Positions 1 to 12,209 of a stretch of DNA of 64,000 nt are shown here, piece by piece. The stretch comes from Mastigamoeba balamuthi. Its lineage: Eukaryota > Evosea > Mastigamoebida > Mastigamoebidae. The number at the start of each line of letters is the position of its first letter. Position 1 is the stretch's first letter. A program made the position numbers and the translations under genes. The stretch is from NCBI GenBank assembly GCA_902651635.1, contig CACRSC010000012.1:685394-749393 (forward strand), in the 5' to 3' direction. Below the pieces are notes generated by a model, which did not search any database, was not told the DNA's origin, and saw nothing but the letters and a program-made list of their open reading frames with translations.

Positions 1-224
1 ACAGATGCCTGTTGCAGCTCTCCACAGGAGGAACTGACAGAGGGCACCCCGTCTTGTTGCAGTACATCCCCCAGAAGAAAGCCCAACGAACAACCTCTCC
101 CAGTACCTCCTTGACAGGTCGTGGGCATGACAGAGAGCTGCCAGACAGAGACATCCATGCAGACATGGAAGTGTGGTACCAGTGTGCTTGATTCAATTGC
201 ATTTTGATATATGGTGATGCAGGG

Positions 225-620
225 AGGACCAGCAACCCTGTGTAGCAGCATGTAGTGAAGGGTGCTGCTACATACCACTGCGGACCCTGTGTAGTGGCAT
301 GTAGTAGTGGCCTGCATAGTAGCATGTAGTGAATGGTAGAACTACGTTCCATTATGCACTCTTCACTATGCAGCATAGCAGACCCATATATAGCAGCATG
401 TAGTGAAGGGTGCATAGTGGCATGTAGCAAATGATACAACTATGTGCTGCTACACACTCTTTGCTATGCAATGTAGTGGATTCATGCATAGCAGCATGTA
501 GTGAAGGCCTGTATAGTGATGTGTAGTGGAGGCCTGTATATTGTGATGCATAGTTCTACCATCTACTATGCATCACTACACCAGCCTTTTCTACATGCTG
601 CTATGTGCTTAATGTGTGCC
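225..620. repeat. degenerate direct and inverted repeat block
   Basis: A unit close to TAGCAGCATGTAGTGAAGG recurs near 241, 317, 391 and 488, with reverse-complement versions near 361, 460 and 590, so the tract can form many hairpins. It is more AT-rich than the coding DNA around it. No gene is visible. It could be a decayed minisatellite or the edge of a mobile element; nothing in it identifies a family. Confidence 0.7.
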
Positions 621-1532
621 AGTGGCACATGGCATGTGCTGGCTAGCAACTTATACAATGGCATAAGAGGTAAACGGACCTTTTCACAGCAGTTATCACT
701 GCAGTGAGCATAATTGTCCGAAGAGTGGTGGTCTTAAGATTGGCAGCCTGTGAGTCGGGTGCAAGGTTCAAAGTGAATATGCAGTATCTGTGCAGTACCA
801 TGGGATCCACAGCTGTTCCTGTATGTGACAGTTTTGGTACTGCATGGGTACTGTGAAAACAACACTGAAAATAAACGTCTTTTCATACAGGAAAAGGCAA
901 CTGAACAGTAACAGTATTGGCATATCTACTGGTCATTATGGTACCACAGAACTGCAGCAATTAGTGGGTTAATAGGATAATACAACAAAACTCATTTTCT
1001 TTCACAGTACCAGACTTAATCCACTGAAACCAATTAGCCACAGCTTTCATGCACTGTATCATGGCCGAGACTTGTGGACATTTATGCCTGAACATTGTGG
1101 GGTTCAGGAACCGAAAACGGAACAGCATACTGGATGGACCCTATGTTACCCAGACGCACCCCAGGCTCACGACATAAAACCCCCCCCACACACACACACA
1201 CGCACATTCACCCTGACCCCACAGGGGCCTATCCCTCACTTGGTAGGGGAAGGAGTGAATAAACAAACGGATAAATCAACCCGAGATCCCGAGATTTCAT
1301 AAGGTGCATTTTCTGCACGTGCCGTTGATACGAGGGATGGACACAGAGACAACAACCCTTGTCGGTTTTTGGCTTGCCGAGATGTTCGAACCAGGACCCT
1401 CTGTTCGCCAACCCGCTCAGTAGATCGGATTTGACCCTCTTTTCCATCCGTCGTGCCGGGTAAGAAAATCCTCTGCGCTGACACCCCCATTACCTCCATT
1501 TTCTCACTTTTCTCAGACCGCGATCGACTCCA
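621..1532. other. intergenic, no gene seen
   Basis: There is no ORF with recognisable similarity. A short CA run lies near 1190-1205. Two stretches carry tRNA B-box-like words (about 765 on + and about 1388 on -) but neither folds as a tRNA. The last ~100 nt should contain the promoter of the gene starting at 1533. Confidence 0.5.
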
Positions 1533-4500
1533 ATGACCGTCACACGGTACGGGCTTATAGTGCTCGCAATCGCCCACGCGGCGCACTCTGCCTGTCCTGC
1601 GGGGTGGCTGCGGGACCCAAACAAGCTCGCGAACGCAAGGTTCTGCGTCGCGGACCCCGTCAAGTGCACCGTGTCTGTGGCGAACATGCCCCTCCCCGGC
1701 AACATTATCATGGCCTACACGTTTAGCGAGCGCACCGGCTCCGTTGTGTCCGACCACAGCGGCAGTAGCACATCGTGTGTATTCCCAGCGCGCGGCTTTC
1801 TGTCGCCCTCCCGTGCGCGCACGGTCTGTGTTTATTTCAATCGGTTTTCCTTGTGTGCCTTTTAGTTTCCTAACCAGTCTTCAGGATGGACCTCAAGATG
1901 CCCTCTCAGCCCGAGATGCGGCCCATGTGGGCTGCGGGTCCTGGGAACGGCCTCGTCTTCTCGGGTGACAAACAGATAATCGTGGGACGGCAGTACGCAA
2001 CGGAAATTATGAACAATCTGCGCACAAGCAACCAAGGTACTGGTCCAGAAGCCGGTACACCTTGTGTCTCACCAAGAGTTCTCTCAGGTGTCAGGACCAT
2101 CGACGTGTGGGTGTCTACGCCGGACGCGGCGTCGATGGATGTACACCACCACTTGACACCACCACTTTTTCTCATTCGAATTCTTGTCCACACCGCACGC
2201 CTTGATATGTGTACCCACACCAACCCCCCACACCCCGCTCCACCGCAGTCCCGGGGAAGAATGAGCCGAATCGTGGCGCTCGAGAACGGGAAGACATGTG
2301 GCAAGTGCGACAGCTTCTGGCACCTGTCCTACGGGAATCCCACCGGAGAGAGGACCGGTGCAATATCGGAGCACATGTTCAACTCCCAGGGAGGGGCCCT
2401 CTGCGACACTTCCTACACGCCCAAACAAATTCCGAACAACCAGGTACACAGGCGCGGGTGCACGTGTCTATCATCTCACAGCTGCTGAACAGCCCGTGCA
2501 CATAACGGTGTCGACTGGAGAGTGGGATGACGAGCACGGAGATTATCAGCAAAAGACGTACATCAACGGGTCGCAGGCGGGTGTGTCGCCATCAAAGGAG
2601 GTGTCGTGGGTCAAGTGCGATCAAACAGACGTCTACCTCCAGGTCGGCAATAGCGGACGGTGAATACTCTCGGCGCCCCTACAGTTATCTGACACTCGTG
2701 TTTGTCCAGCTGCGACACGTACGGAAGCGACGGTGTTATCTGCACCCCTCACTCGGACGGGAGCACGGCATTCCGAGGCCGTATCTACAGTATCTTTATG
2801 TGGAATACGTGAGAGTAATACACCGTTGAGTGATATCTCACCCGTGGTATCATCGCAGGGCATTGGACCAGAATCAGGTGTCGCAATTACAGAAGAATGG
2901 ACCCAACATCTATCCTGTGTCCGCAAATACCTGCCAAGCAAATTGTACAACTGCCTGGGGCTCTGTCCTTGCTAACTGCAAATCGTAGTCTGTGGAGACG
3001 GCGTCGTAAATTCGGACGAGAAGTGTGATGGAGGAAATCTCTGTCAGGTAGACTGCAGGTGCCCTAGCGGCTGCACTCCCGACGGCACTGGGTGCAAATG
3101 TACCGTCACAGGCTCATTCCATGGCAAAATCCACTTTAATCATTCGCCAGGCTGTGGAAATAAGATTGTTGAGCCAGGAGAGGACTGCGATTCGGGACCT
3201 GGCTGTCAGAAATGCAGGTGCCTTGACGGGTTCGTACCGCTATCCTCTACACGAGGATGCACCGGTGCGTGTTCTCCATGCTGTCTTATGCTCAGTTGTC
3301 GTGGTATTCCAGAATGTGGCAACGGACGTCTGGATGCCAACGAGGACTGTGATGGTGGAGCTAACTGTGATTCCAACTGCAAGTGTCCCACAAGCATGGC
3401 GCCGGATAGAATGAAAGGATGCCAGCGTACGCTCGATTTCTTCAAATACCAAGATAATTGAGCCACCTCAGTGTGTGGGAATGGTGCTGTGGATAGAAAC
3501 AACGGTGAAATGTGCGATGGCGGTCCCATGTGTTCCTTGTCCTGCCAGTGCATACCAAAGTCTGTCCCAAATTTCTCGAATCGGGGATGCACACGTACGT
3601 GACTTCTGACTAATGCTCACTCACTGCGTAACAGTGTGCGGAAATAACGAACTGGACTCGACGGAGACATGTGACGGTGGCTCTAGGTGCAATGATAATT
3701 GCACCTGCCCTTCTGGCTTCAGTTCAGACAAAAGAGGAGGTTGCTGGAGTATGTAGAAAAATACATTGATTCCGTTCTTAGTATCATAACAGAGTGTGGC
3801 AACGGGGTTGTGGATGCCGACCTCGGCGAGCGGTGTGATGTCGGCTCTGCAAACTGCAATCTTGACACGTGTGAGTGCGCTACTGGGTACGGCATGAACA
3901 GTGACACGCATGTCTGCTCGCGTGCGTCTCTACATTTCTATTTTTTCTTATTTCTTGAAGTCTGCGGCAACGGCCAACTGGATGCCGGAGAGGACTGCGA
4001 CAGTGGAACACAGTGTTCCTCAAATTGCACGTGTTTGCCTGGCTTCGCTTCGCACAATACAACTGGGTGCAATCGTACGATGTCTTCTTTCCTACCATAC
4101 TTCTAAGCGGCTTCGAAGGCTGCGGCAATGGGGTGGTCGAGGACGGAGAGGACTGCGACAATGGTCTCCACTGTGCCGCAGATATATGCAAGTGTATTAG
4201 CAAAGTATACGTCAGAGATAACTACACAAATATCGGAGGCTGCACATGTGCGATGTAGTGTCTATGAATATCAGCCAACTAAAGTACTTCTCAGTGTGTG
4301 GAAACGGTGTTCTGGACCAGAACGAAGACTGCGACAGCGGTCCAAGCTGCCCTAGGGACTGTGTGTGCCGTCATCCGTGGATTCATGAGGTTGTTGGAGG
4401 TCTGCATGGATGCACACGTATGAAGTACGGCCGAGATGCTCTTACTGAACGTTGTTTTCCTAGTGTGTAAAAATGGGCAGTTGGATCCCGGTGAGGAGTG

Positions 4501-5889
4501 CGACCAGGGCCCATACTGCCTATCGTCATGCCGCTGCAACATTTCGTTTGTTGCTGATAGCAGAACAAAGGGGTGCAAGCGTACGTGTGGCATCATTATG
4601 AAGGACCTCTGATATCTGCCTGTTAGTATGCGGTAATGGGCACGTTGATGTCGATGAGGAGTGTGACACCTCCGAGCATTGTAACGCATCGTGCCGTTGC
4701 GGAGCAGGATGGGCTGTGGATCCCACGACTCACTTCTGCCAACGTGAGAGCATTTATTTGTTCGCCCTTGCTTACATCATCACAAAAGATTGCGGAAACG
4801 GAGTGTTGGACGGCAACGAAACATGCGATCCTCCTGTGGGCGACTCGTGTCTCACCGATTGTGTATGCGGACCCCACCGTGTACCCGACCCAAACAACCC
4901 AGGCACTTGCACACGTGCGAGCTCCATTTCCATCTCGAATCACAATTCTCCTCCTCACCTCGACAGTTGTAACCTATCAAACTTGCAGTCTGCGGGAACG
5001 GCGTTGTGGATCCCGGGGAGAGTTGTGATGGTGGCCCTCACTGTGTCAATTGTCAGTGCCCACCCAATATGCTCATCCTCAACCGCACGAGGGGGTGTAC
5101 CTGTGAGTATTGGAGCTTCCAATCTCTTTTTAAAGATCTGCCCAGATTGCGGCGACAAGGTTGTCAACACCGACGAGGGAGAGCAATGCGATGGGACGCC
5201 ATTTTGCAACGATCGCTGCAGGTGCTGGTCCCTTGCGATTCTTAAGGACGGTTTCTGCAAGAGTGCGCCCTCAGGAGCCTGTCCATGCATCTGACATGGA
5301 TTTCAGTGTGTGGGAACGGAATTCTCAACGAGAATGAGGAGTGTGACGGCGGAGTGAAGTGTATGCCAGACTGCAAGTGCGAGACGGGCTTCGAACATTC
5401 GGATGCCAACAAGGGAATTGGATGCCAACGTACTGCACTTGTAATTCCGAGGTTTCGGCTTTATTGACCAGGGATTTGGCTTTTACAGTCGCGGTGACGT
5501 CGTCTGGAGTCTTCATCGATCAGTTCGGAATCACGGTCAAGGGGTGCATCGACGTACTGACGGCCCGTGAGCTCGTCAGGAATATATCCGCGTACGCGAA
5601 GGAGCACTCGGGCGGAGATGTTCCCTTGAGGGTGGTGGAGCAACACTGCGACGCAGCTGGCAATACGCACTTGTCTGTCAACGTCGACTCGACGGATTCG
5701 GACGCTATCACCAAGATCCAGAACGACGGCATGCTGGAGAAGCTGTTCAAGGTTGTGCCCAAGTCGTTTGTGTGGATAAAGAAGGAGGCCACCGACAGCA
5801 AGCCTGTTTCTTTCGCAAGCTCCCCAGGGAACTGTGCGTACGCGGCAGCACTGGCCCTGATCGCCGCACTCATTGCCTTCGAGAATTAA
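1533..5889 (+). CDS. secreted LamG-like / 15x Cys-rich repeat surface protein, copy 1
   Basis: A signal peptide (hydrophobic core LIVLAIAHAAHSA) is followed by a LamG-like concanavalin fold (AYTFSERTGS... GNGLVFSG...). Then come 15 Cys-rich repeats of about 40 residues with the pattern CGNGxxDxGExCDxGxxCxxxCxCxxG, which resembles the DUF4215/Myxococcus Cys-rich repeat. An alpha/beta membrane-proximal domain and a hydrophobic C-terminus (CAYAAALALIAALIAFEN), probably a GPI signal, complete it. First exons: 1533-1774, 1885-2036, 2098-2140, 2249-2443, 2493-~2657. Each Cys-rich repeat sits on one exon flanked by phase-1 introns. The junction into repeat 1 needs an intron from about 2949 to 2988 with a CTAAC branch-like site. 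Copy 1 diverges from copies 2 and 3 throughout. A role in adhesion or prey/ligand binding is inference. Confidence 0.8.
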
Positions 5890-5899
5890 CTCCAGACCC

Positions 5900-5905
5900 A
5901 ATAAA
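5900..5905 (+). promoter_or_regulatory. AATAAA polyadenylation signal
   Basis: An AATAAA lies 10 nt after the stop codon of copy 1, an extremely short 3'UTR position that fits the compact gene spacing. Confidence 0.5.
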
Positions 5906-6104
5906 TTGGTGACACGTAGTTGTCGGATTTCTCGACATCTCCTGTACAACTCTCACGATTTATCCGCAAATATCTCGATGCCGCACCAACAGTTGGTGCT
6001 GACTTGTCTTTTTCTCCCTTTTGTTCCCCACACCGCCGGCCCCCGTTTTTCCAGGCGCACCAAATCAGCAAGGACAGCATTTCTATTGCGTGCAACCGAC
6101 ACTA

Positions 6105-9100
6105 ATGAGCACTTTGCGGTCCACGCTGCTCCTGCTTGTGGTAGCGCTCGACGGAGCACTCTGCGTCTGCCCCGCCGGGTGGTTGACGAGCGCGGCGCTC
6201 TACTCTGCCGGTTTCTGCGTCGCAGACCCCAACACGTGCACCGTGTCCAAAGCGGACGTACCGTACCCGGGCAACCTCGTCGTCGCCTACACGTTCAGCG
6301 AGCGCAGCGGCACGACGGCCCGCGACAGCAGCAGCAGGGGCTCACAGTACAGCTCTTCCATTTCCCCGGAGGCGGGGCTCTCACCGGTGCCCTCAGGGAC
6401 CGCGCAAGAGACCTCGAGATGTTCACCCTGCGCAGTTCGCAACCGTCGTGGCCGAAGGGGCCCGGGAACGGCCTGGTGTTCTCGAGCGACGAGCAGGTGG
6501 TGATGTCGCAGGAATTTGGCTTCATAACAGACCTTTCGCACCAAAACGGAGGTACCAGACAGCGCCCACGCGCGGTCTCATCAGCCCCATAGATATCATG
6601 ACCGTTGATGTGTGGGTGTCGACGCCGGACGCCGCATCGATGCATGTGCGCCCCCCAACACCCCCTCAATTTTCCCCACACCGCCGGCCATCCGGATGGA
6701 TAATCAACTGAGAAATTGCGCGTCCGTCAGACCCCGGGCCGATTGGGAAGAATTGTGGGGTTCGAAAACGGGCTGTCCTGCAGCAGCTGCGACAGCTTCT
6801 GGCACCTCTCGTACGGAAGCCCGGATATCACGAGCAAGCCGTACTTGTCGAATCACCTGTTCACGTCGCTCGCGGGGAGCAACTGCGACACCACGTACAT
6901 GAACTACCCCCTCCCAAACAACCAGGTGAGCGTGCAGAGGGCTCCCCCAGCAGGTCTCACGGTGCGAGGGCAACAGCCGGTGCACTTGACGGTGACCACA
7001 GGGAACTACGACCAAACCTACGGGAACTACCGGCAGAGGATCTACGTCAACAGCACCCTCAAGAGATCTGTGCTGTTGACACCGATGAACTGGGGGTCAT
7101 GCACGTCCTCGCTGCACCTCCAAGTCGGCAACAGCGCCACGTGGGTCCTGCCCTTCCCCGTCCTTCTCTGATTTGGCCGAATACCTGCTTCTGTGACATA
7201 TAGGTGCTATTTCAATGGATACACGAACGACTGTGCAATACCGTCTGATGGCAGAGCGGCGTTCCGCGGAAGAGTGTACAGCATCTTCATTTGGGACATG
7301 TGCGGAATATCATCTTATGCATTCTGCTTATTGTTCGGTAGAGCATTGGAACCCTCTCTCATCTCCAGATTTCACGAAAATGGCCCGAACATCTACCCTG
7401 TGAAGGACTCCACATGTCTCGCCAACTGTGACTCGCAAACAGCGCGAATCCGTCCCAGCTCACCCGTGTTTGCAGTCTGCGGCGACGGTGTCGTCAATTC
7501 AAACGATCAGTGCGACGGAGGAAACATGTGCAGAGCCGACTGCAGGTGCCCGAGTGGCTGCACTCCCGACGGCGCCTCTGGATGCAAATGTGCTCCCCCG
7601 ATGGCATTTGGCACAGCTGACGCTGGCCACAGGCTGCGGAAACAACGTTGTCGAGCAGGGAGAGGACTGCGACTCGGGCCCTGGGTGCGAGAGCAGCAGC
7701 TGCAAATGTCCGAGCGGCTATGTCCCGTGGCCATCGACGAGGGGGTGCACCAGTACGACACCGCACTTAACTGCTTTGCTTCTTGCTGATTGCCTCCAAG
7801 AGTGCGGGAACAAAGGAGTGGATGCCGGGGAGGACTGCGACGGAGGGGCCAACTGTATGTCCAACTGCAAGTGCCCTGCGAGCATGGTTCCTGACAAGGC
7901 CGGGGGATGCCAACGTGCGCCGACTGAATCACATGCAATTACTCCTGGCTTGAACTTGCCTTGCACCCGTGTAGTGTGCGGGAACAGGATCATCGACGGC
8001 ATGAGCGGGGAGATGTGCGACAGCGGCCCCATGTGCTTGCCAGACTGCCGGTGCCCGACGGGCTACGTGGCTGGCCCGAACATGGGATGCAGCCGTGCGA
8101 AGCACATGACGGCACAACACTCGGTCTGACTGGGCGGTGGACAGTCTGCGGGAACAAGGCCGTGGACGTTGGGGAGGAGTGCGACAGCGGTCCCAAGTGC
8201 CTCGCGAATTGCTCGTGCCCCTCCGGGTTCCTCACGGACATGCGTGGCGGGTGCTGGAGTGCGCCACAAAAACACGCCAGCGCCGTCTCAGGAACGCACC
8301 CGGGACAGAGTGCGGCAACGGCGCTGTGGACGCGGATTTTGGCGAGGAGTGCGACCGGGGGTCGGAACACTGCGATGCCAGCACGTGCCGCTGTGCAGCT
8401 GGGTACGGCGTGAACAGCAAGACACACGCTTGCTCCCGTGCGTTCCTCTCCCGAGATCAGAAATCACTCTGACCGGCCTTACAAAGTCTGCGGCAACGGT
8501 GTTCTGGATGCGGGGGAGGAATGCGACAGCGGGACACAGTGCTCGCCCGAGTGCAGATGCCTCGCCGGCTTTGCGTCGCACAACACGACCGGGTGCAACC
8601 GTGAGTGCTCTCGTACGCGCTCCCGCGAGTCCTGACGGCAGCAGGGTGCGGCAACGGGGAGGTGGAGGACGGCGAGGAGTGCGACACGGGCCCAAACTGC
8701 GGACAGCACACGTGCAAGTGCAGCAACGCATCATTCGTCCCGGACAACAGCACGCACAACGGCGGCTGCACGCGTGCGAGGCCGGGTGCTCTGTTGGCAC
8801 GGGTCTGACCGCGTCCCGCGGCAGAGTGCGGGAACGGTGTGGTCGACCCGGGCGAGACCTGCGACAGCGGTCCGCATTGCCCCGCAGGATGCGTGTGCCC
8901 GCGGTGGTGGAACCCCGAGGTGGTGGGCAGCCTGCATGGATGCACACGTGCGGGAAGCAGAGAAGCGGGCCCGTGTGCTGACATTCGCGTTCTTCTCGCG
9001 CAGTGTGCCAGAACGGCCGTGTTGATCCCGGAGAGGAGTGCGACCAGGGGCCCCACTGCCTCCCGACGTGCCGCTGCGAAGCGCTGTTTGTGGCCGAGAA

Positions 9101-10529
9101 CGGCACCGCGGGCTGCTCGAGTATGCGTGCTCCAATGCTGCGTCAGTGTCTGACCCGGGACCAGGGTGCGGAAACAGCCAGATCGACGACGGCGAGGAGT
9201 GCGACGGCACAGCCCACTGCAACAAATCGTGCCTTTGCTCGGCGGGATGGGCTGTCGACCGCGCCACCCACGCGTGCCAGCGTGAGCTCCCTCTGCCCCC
9301 GCGCGTCCACCCTGACGAGAGTGAAGTGTGCGGCAACGGAAGGCTGGACGGCAACGAGACGTGCGACCCGCCTGTGGGCGATGCGTGTCTCCCCGACTGC
9401 TCGTGCGGACCACACCACGTTCCGAGCCCGAGTGTCAATGGCACCTGCACATGTGACCCAGAGAGCCCCCCGCAGTTTCCTGTCGTTCGCTCACCCACCC
9501 TCTTCCGCAGTGTGCGGCAACGGCCGTGTTGACCCTGGCGAGACCTGCGATGGGGGGCCTCTCTGTGTGGGCTGCCAGTGCCCTCCCAAGTCTCTTCTCC
9601 TGAACCGCTCGCGGGGCTGCACGTGTGAGTGCCTACGTTTAACCTCTCTCCCTCTCCCTCACCCTCTCCCTCTCCCTCTTCGAAGCAGCACCCTGTGACA
9701 ATCATCCCCGGCGCAGACTGCGGCGACGGGATCGTCAGCAAGGAGTACGGCGAGCAGTGCGACGGGACGCCATTCTGCACAGAGTTCTGCAGGTGCTGGA
9801 GCACAGCGGTCCTCCGAGGCGGTGTCTGCTCTGGTACCTCGCTTTTCATTACACCCTCTGCGCTTGCGCTTGCTGTCACTGAGGAGAGCGGCGGTGCAGT
9901 GTGCGGGAACGGGCTCCTCAATGAGAACGAGGAGTGCGACGGCGGGCTCCAGTGCACGTCCGACTGCAGGTGCGAGAAGGGCTTTGTGCACTCTGATGCC
10001 AACAGGGGGACCGGATGCCAACGTACCGTCCTCCCCTCCCCCCCCGGAATGTCCCTCCCCCGCCCCTGTCTTCGGCTGAGTCTCTGGGGCAGTCGAGGCC
10101 ACGTCATCGGGCGGCTTCGTCGACCAGTTCACCGTCACGATCGTGGGCTGCCTGGACGTGGAGACGGCCAGGGAGTTGGTCAGGAACATCTCCGCCTTTG
10201 CCAAGCAGACCTCGGGCCGCGACGTCCCCCTGAAGATCGTCGAGCAGCACTGCGACGCCGCCGGCAACACGCACCTGCTGGTCGACGTCGACTCGGCCGA
10301 CTCGGATGTCATCGTGAAGATCAACGACGGCGGGGATCTGGAGCGCATCTTCAAGGTCGTGAAAGACTCGTTCGAGTTCACCAAGAAGGCGACCACCGAC
10401 AGCACCCGCAGCATCGCTCCTGTGTCTCTGGCTGCGGCTCTCGAGTGCAGCACGATTCTTTTCACACTCTTGGCTCTCTCACTCTCTCTCACATGCTGTG
10501 TGTGGAATCATGATCTCATAATACAGTAG
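6105..10529 (+). CDS. secreted LamG-like / 15x Cys-rich repeat surface protein, copy 2
   Basis: Same architecture as copy 1. The signal peptide reads MSTLRSTLLLLVVALDGALC, followed by a LamG-like head encoded by about six exons, 15 one-exon Cys-rich repeats in the same order as copy 1, a C-terminal alpha/beta domain and a hydrophobic tail (ILFTLLALSLSLTCCVW). The first intron is about 50 nt (GSQ|DRARDLEMF). Intron donors in the repeat region are mostly GTGCG or GTGAG, and many introns have CTGAC about 12-25 nt before the AG. From 7382 to 10448 the DNA appears identical to copy 3, introns included, while the head and the last ~80 nt differ. This copy ends with a longer tail than copy 3, which may change anchoring. 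Confidence 0.8.
7382..10448 (+). repeat. homogenised 3.07 kb block, first copy
   Basis: This block matches 13591-16657 at an offset of 6209 nt. Every translated frame on both strands that lies wholly inside the block recurs unchanged in the partner, so no substitution or indel was seen. It covers all 15 Cys-rich repeat exons, their introns and most of the C-terminal domain. Both edges are inside genes: the left edge just before the LamG/repeat junction, the right edge just before the hydrophobic tail. Gene conversion or unequal exchange is the likely cause. Confidence 0.9.
9640..9690 (+). repeat. CCTCTC microsatellite in an intron
   Basis: A run of CTCCCT/CCTCTC hexamers lies in the intron between Cys-rich repeats 13 and 14 of copy 2. 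The same run, unchanged in length, is in copy 3 (about 15849-15899). Such tracts change fast, so equal length supports very recent homogenisation. Confidence 0.7.
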
Positions 10530-10840
10530 TGATGGTGTCAATTGGCATTTCATATCTAAAGCACCATTTCCCCAAGTAAAGATAATTATCAAACATAAAA
10601 TGCCCACGCAACCAAAGGAAACGCTTCGGTACTGAAAAAGGGAACAAGCCCTGCAGCTGACTCATCGCCTTGTTTTCATTCCCCATTGTGGCCCATCACC
10701 GTACGTGACTCCACCCCAGTGGACTCTGTGGCGTTTCACGTGTCCACTGCACCTCTGAGCGCCCTGCCCATTTAAGCAGCGAATATCAGTGCCGGAACCG
10801 ATCAGATCATCAACCATCCGAAGGAGTAAGCAACCCCATC
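10530..10840. other. intergenic between copy 2 and nitroreductase
   Basis: No gene is seen in these 311 nt. The sequence GCGAATATCAG lies about 60 nt before the downstream ATG and matches the RAATATC word found before several other starts in this window. Confidence 0.45.
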
Positions 10841-11577
10841 ATGTCCACCACGTCCACCCACGCAGGCCACCTAAGCAGCGAGGAGATCACCGAGGCGTTC
10901 AGCAAGCGGTTCGCAGCCAAGTCGTTCACGGCCCAGCCGATCCCCGCGGCCCTGTGGACTGCCCTCGAGGACTCCCTGGTGCTCTCACCGTCGTCTTTCG
11001 GCCAGCAGCCCTACGCGTTCTTCGTCGTCGACAACCCCGCGGCGCGCCAGAGGATGCGTGCCGGCTACGGGCAGCCGCAGTTCACCGAGGCGCCCAAGCT
11101 GGTCGTAATCGCCTCTCGCACGGACCTCTCGGCGGCAGACGGCGAGAAGCTCATCAAGCGCACTGCTCAGGTCCGCGGCATCAGGGAGGAGGATCTCGCT
11201 GGTCTCAAGGTTGGCACCAAAGCCCTCCCCCTTCCCGCTGAGTCCTCAGTTATCGCCGTGCTGAGTCGCATTGACTGCAACAGGACATGGTCATGGGGAA
11301 CCTGACCTACAAGGACGCGGCCACACTGGTGTCGTGGGCCCAGGCACAGTCTTACATCCCTCTGGGGTTCGTCCTGGCCGGCGCGGCTGCGCTGGGGGTC
11401 GATGCGTGCCCGATGGAGGGATTTAACTCCGCCGAGTTTGATGCCATACTGGGCATCAAGGCCAAGGGGCTCACGTCGCGGGTCGCTGTGGCCTTTGGCT
11501 ACGCCGACCCTGACCATTGGTACTCCAAGGCCTCCAAGGTCCGCTTCCCCAAGGACTCCCTCGTTCACCACATTTGA
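10841..11577 (+). CDS. NfsB-type FMN nitroreductase / NAD(P)H oxidoreductase
   Basis: Two exons (10841-11209, 11284-11577; 663 nt, 220 aa). The N-terminus KRFAAKSF, the SPSSFGQQPYAF loop and the C-terminal half (GVAALG-like GAAALGVDACPMEGFN, then KAKGLTSRVAVAFGY) match the NfsB branch of the nitroreductase family, which reduces nitroaromatics and quinones using FMN. Such enzymes are typical of bacteria and anaerobic protists; bacterial origin by transfer is likely, with one intron gained later. The gene is inserted between two surface-protein paralogues and has no obvious functional tie to them. It is cytosolic as far as can be seen: no targeting peptide is visible. Confidence 0.85.
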
Positions 11578-12209
11578 GCCGTGGCCTGCTGGTCAGACAG
11601 AGGCCGCGCAATGGAGGTAACTGTGCCACGCCATCCCTCACCTGAGGCACATTGAATGGATCCCCCACCGTGTACTCGAACGGACATCCAAATACGAAGT
11701 CTGACCATCCTGCCAACTGGTATTAAGTAATGAGGTTGACCAGAGAGGGCAAAACACAAGATCGGGCATGCAGAGGGCAAATCAATGTGCTGTGCATGGA
11801 CCTGGAGGTAATGTAGATGCCATGGTGTCTGGGATATTTGGTCTTACCTATGTTCCGCCACATTGCGGGCTGCAAAACAGAATGAAATGGAAACGGCTTG
11901 TCTTCAGGAGGGGGAATCAGGAAGTTATCAAGTTTCCCGTCATCAAACTGTGTATACCAGACGCGGGACGACCGCCGAAACACCTGGCAGATACGTGTGA
12001 AGATATTTCTCTCGAACGAGAACGCACGGCACCATCAGTTGCCCACGGTGAAAAACTACAATGGGGACTGGTTGTTGCCTGATTCGCTCTGTTTTCCCCA
12101 CACCCCCGCACATCACTGCGGGGACCCCGATTTTGCGCCACCCCCCCCCCCCCCAAGCCCCTGTGGTCTGTGTCTTTTTCACTTTTCTTTCCCCTTGCAA
12201 TAGACGCCA
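11578..12209. other. intergenic before copy 3
   Basis: No gene is seen in this stretch of about 630 nt. A run of 14 C lies near 12142. A TTTTCCCCACACC element near 12095 also occurs upstream of copy 2 (about 6024) and inside early introns of copies 2 and 3. Confidence 0.5.

Noticed and set aside
720-800. tRNA-like words (GGTTCAAAG B box, AGTGGTGGTCTTAAG)
   Set aside because: No cloverleaf can be drawn; acceptor and anticodon stems do not pair. At most a tRNA-derived relic.
1370-1450. minus-strand GGTTCGAAC B-box-like word
   Set aside because: The spacing to any A box is too short for a tRNA and stems do not pair.
7428-7789. Read-through frame joining the LamG head and Cys-rich repeat 1 without an intron
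   Set aside because: Comparison with copy 1 shows a phase-1 intron at this point in all three genes; the open frame is chance.
8731-10107. 458-codon minus-strand open frame opposite the Cys-rich repeats, repeated at 14940-16316
   Set aside because: Its composition mirrors the plus-strand gene, and it recurs only because the block is duplicated. It is a GC-rich shadow frame.
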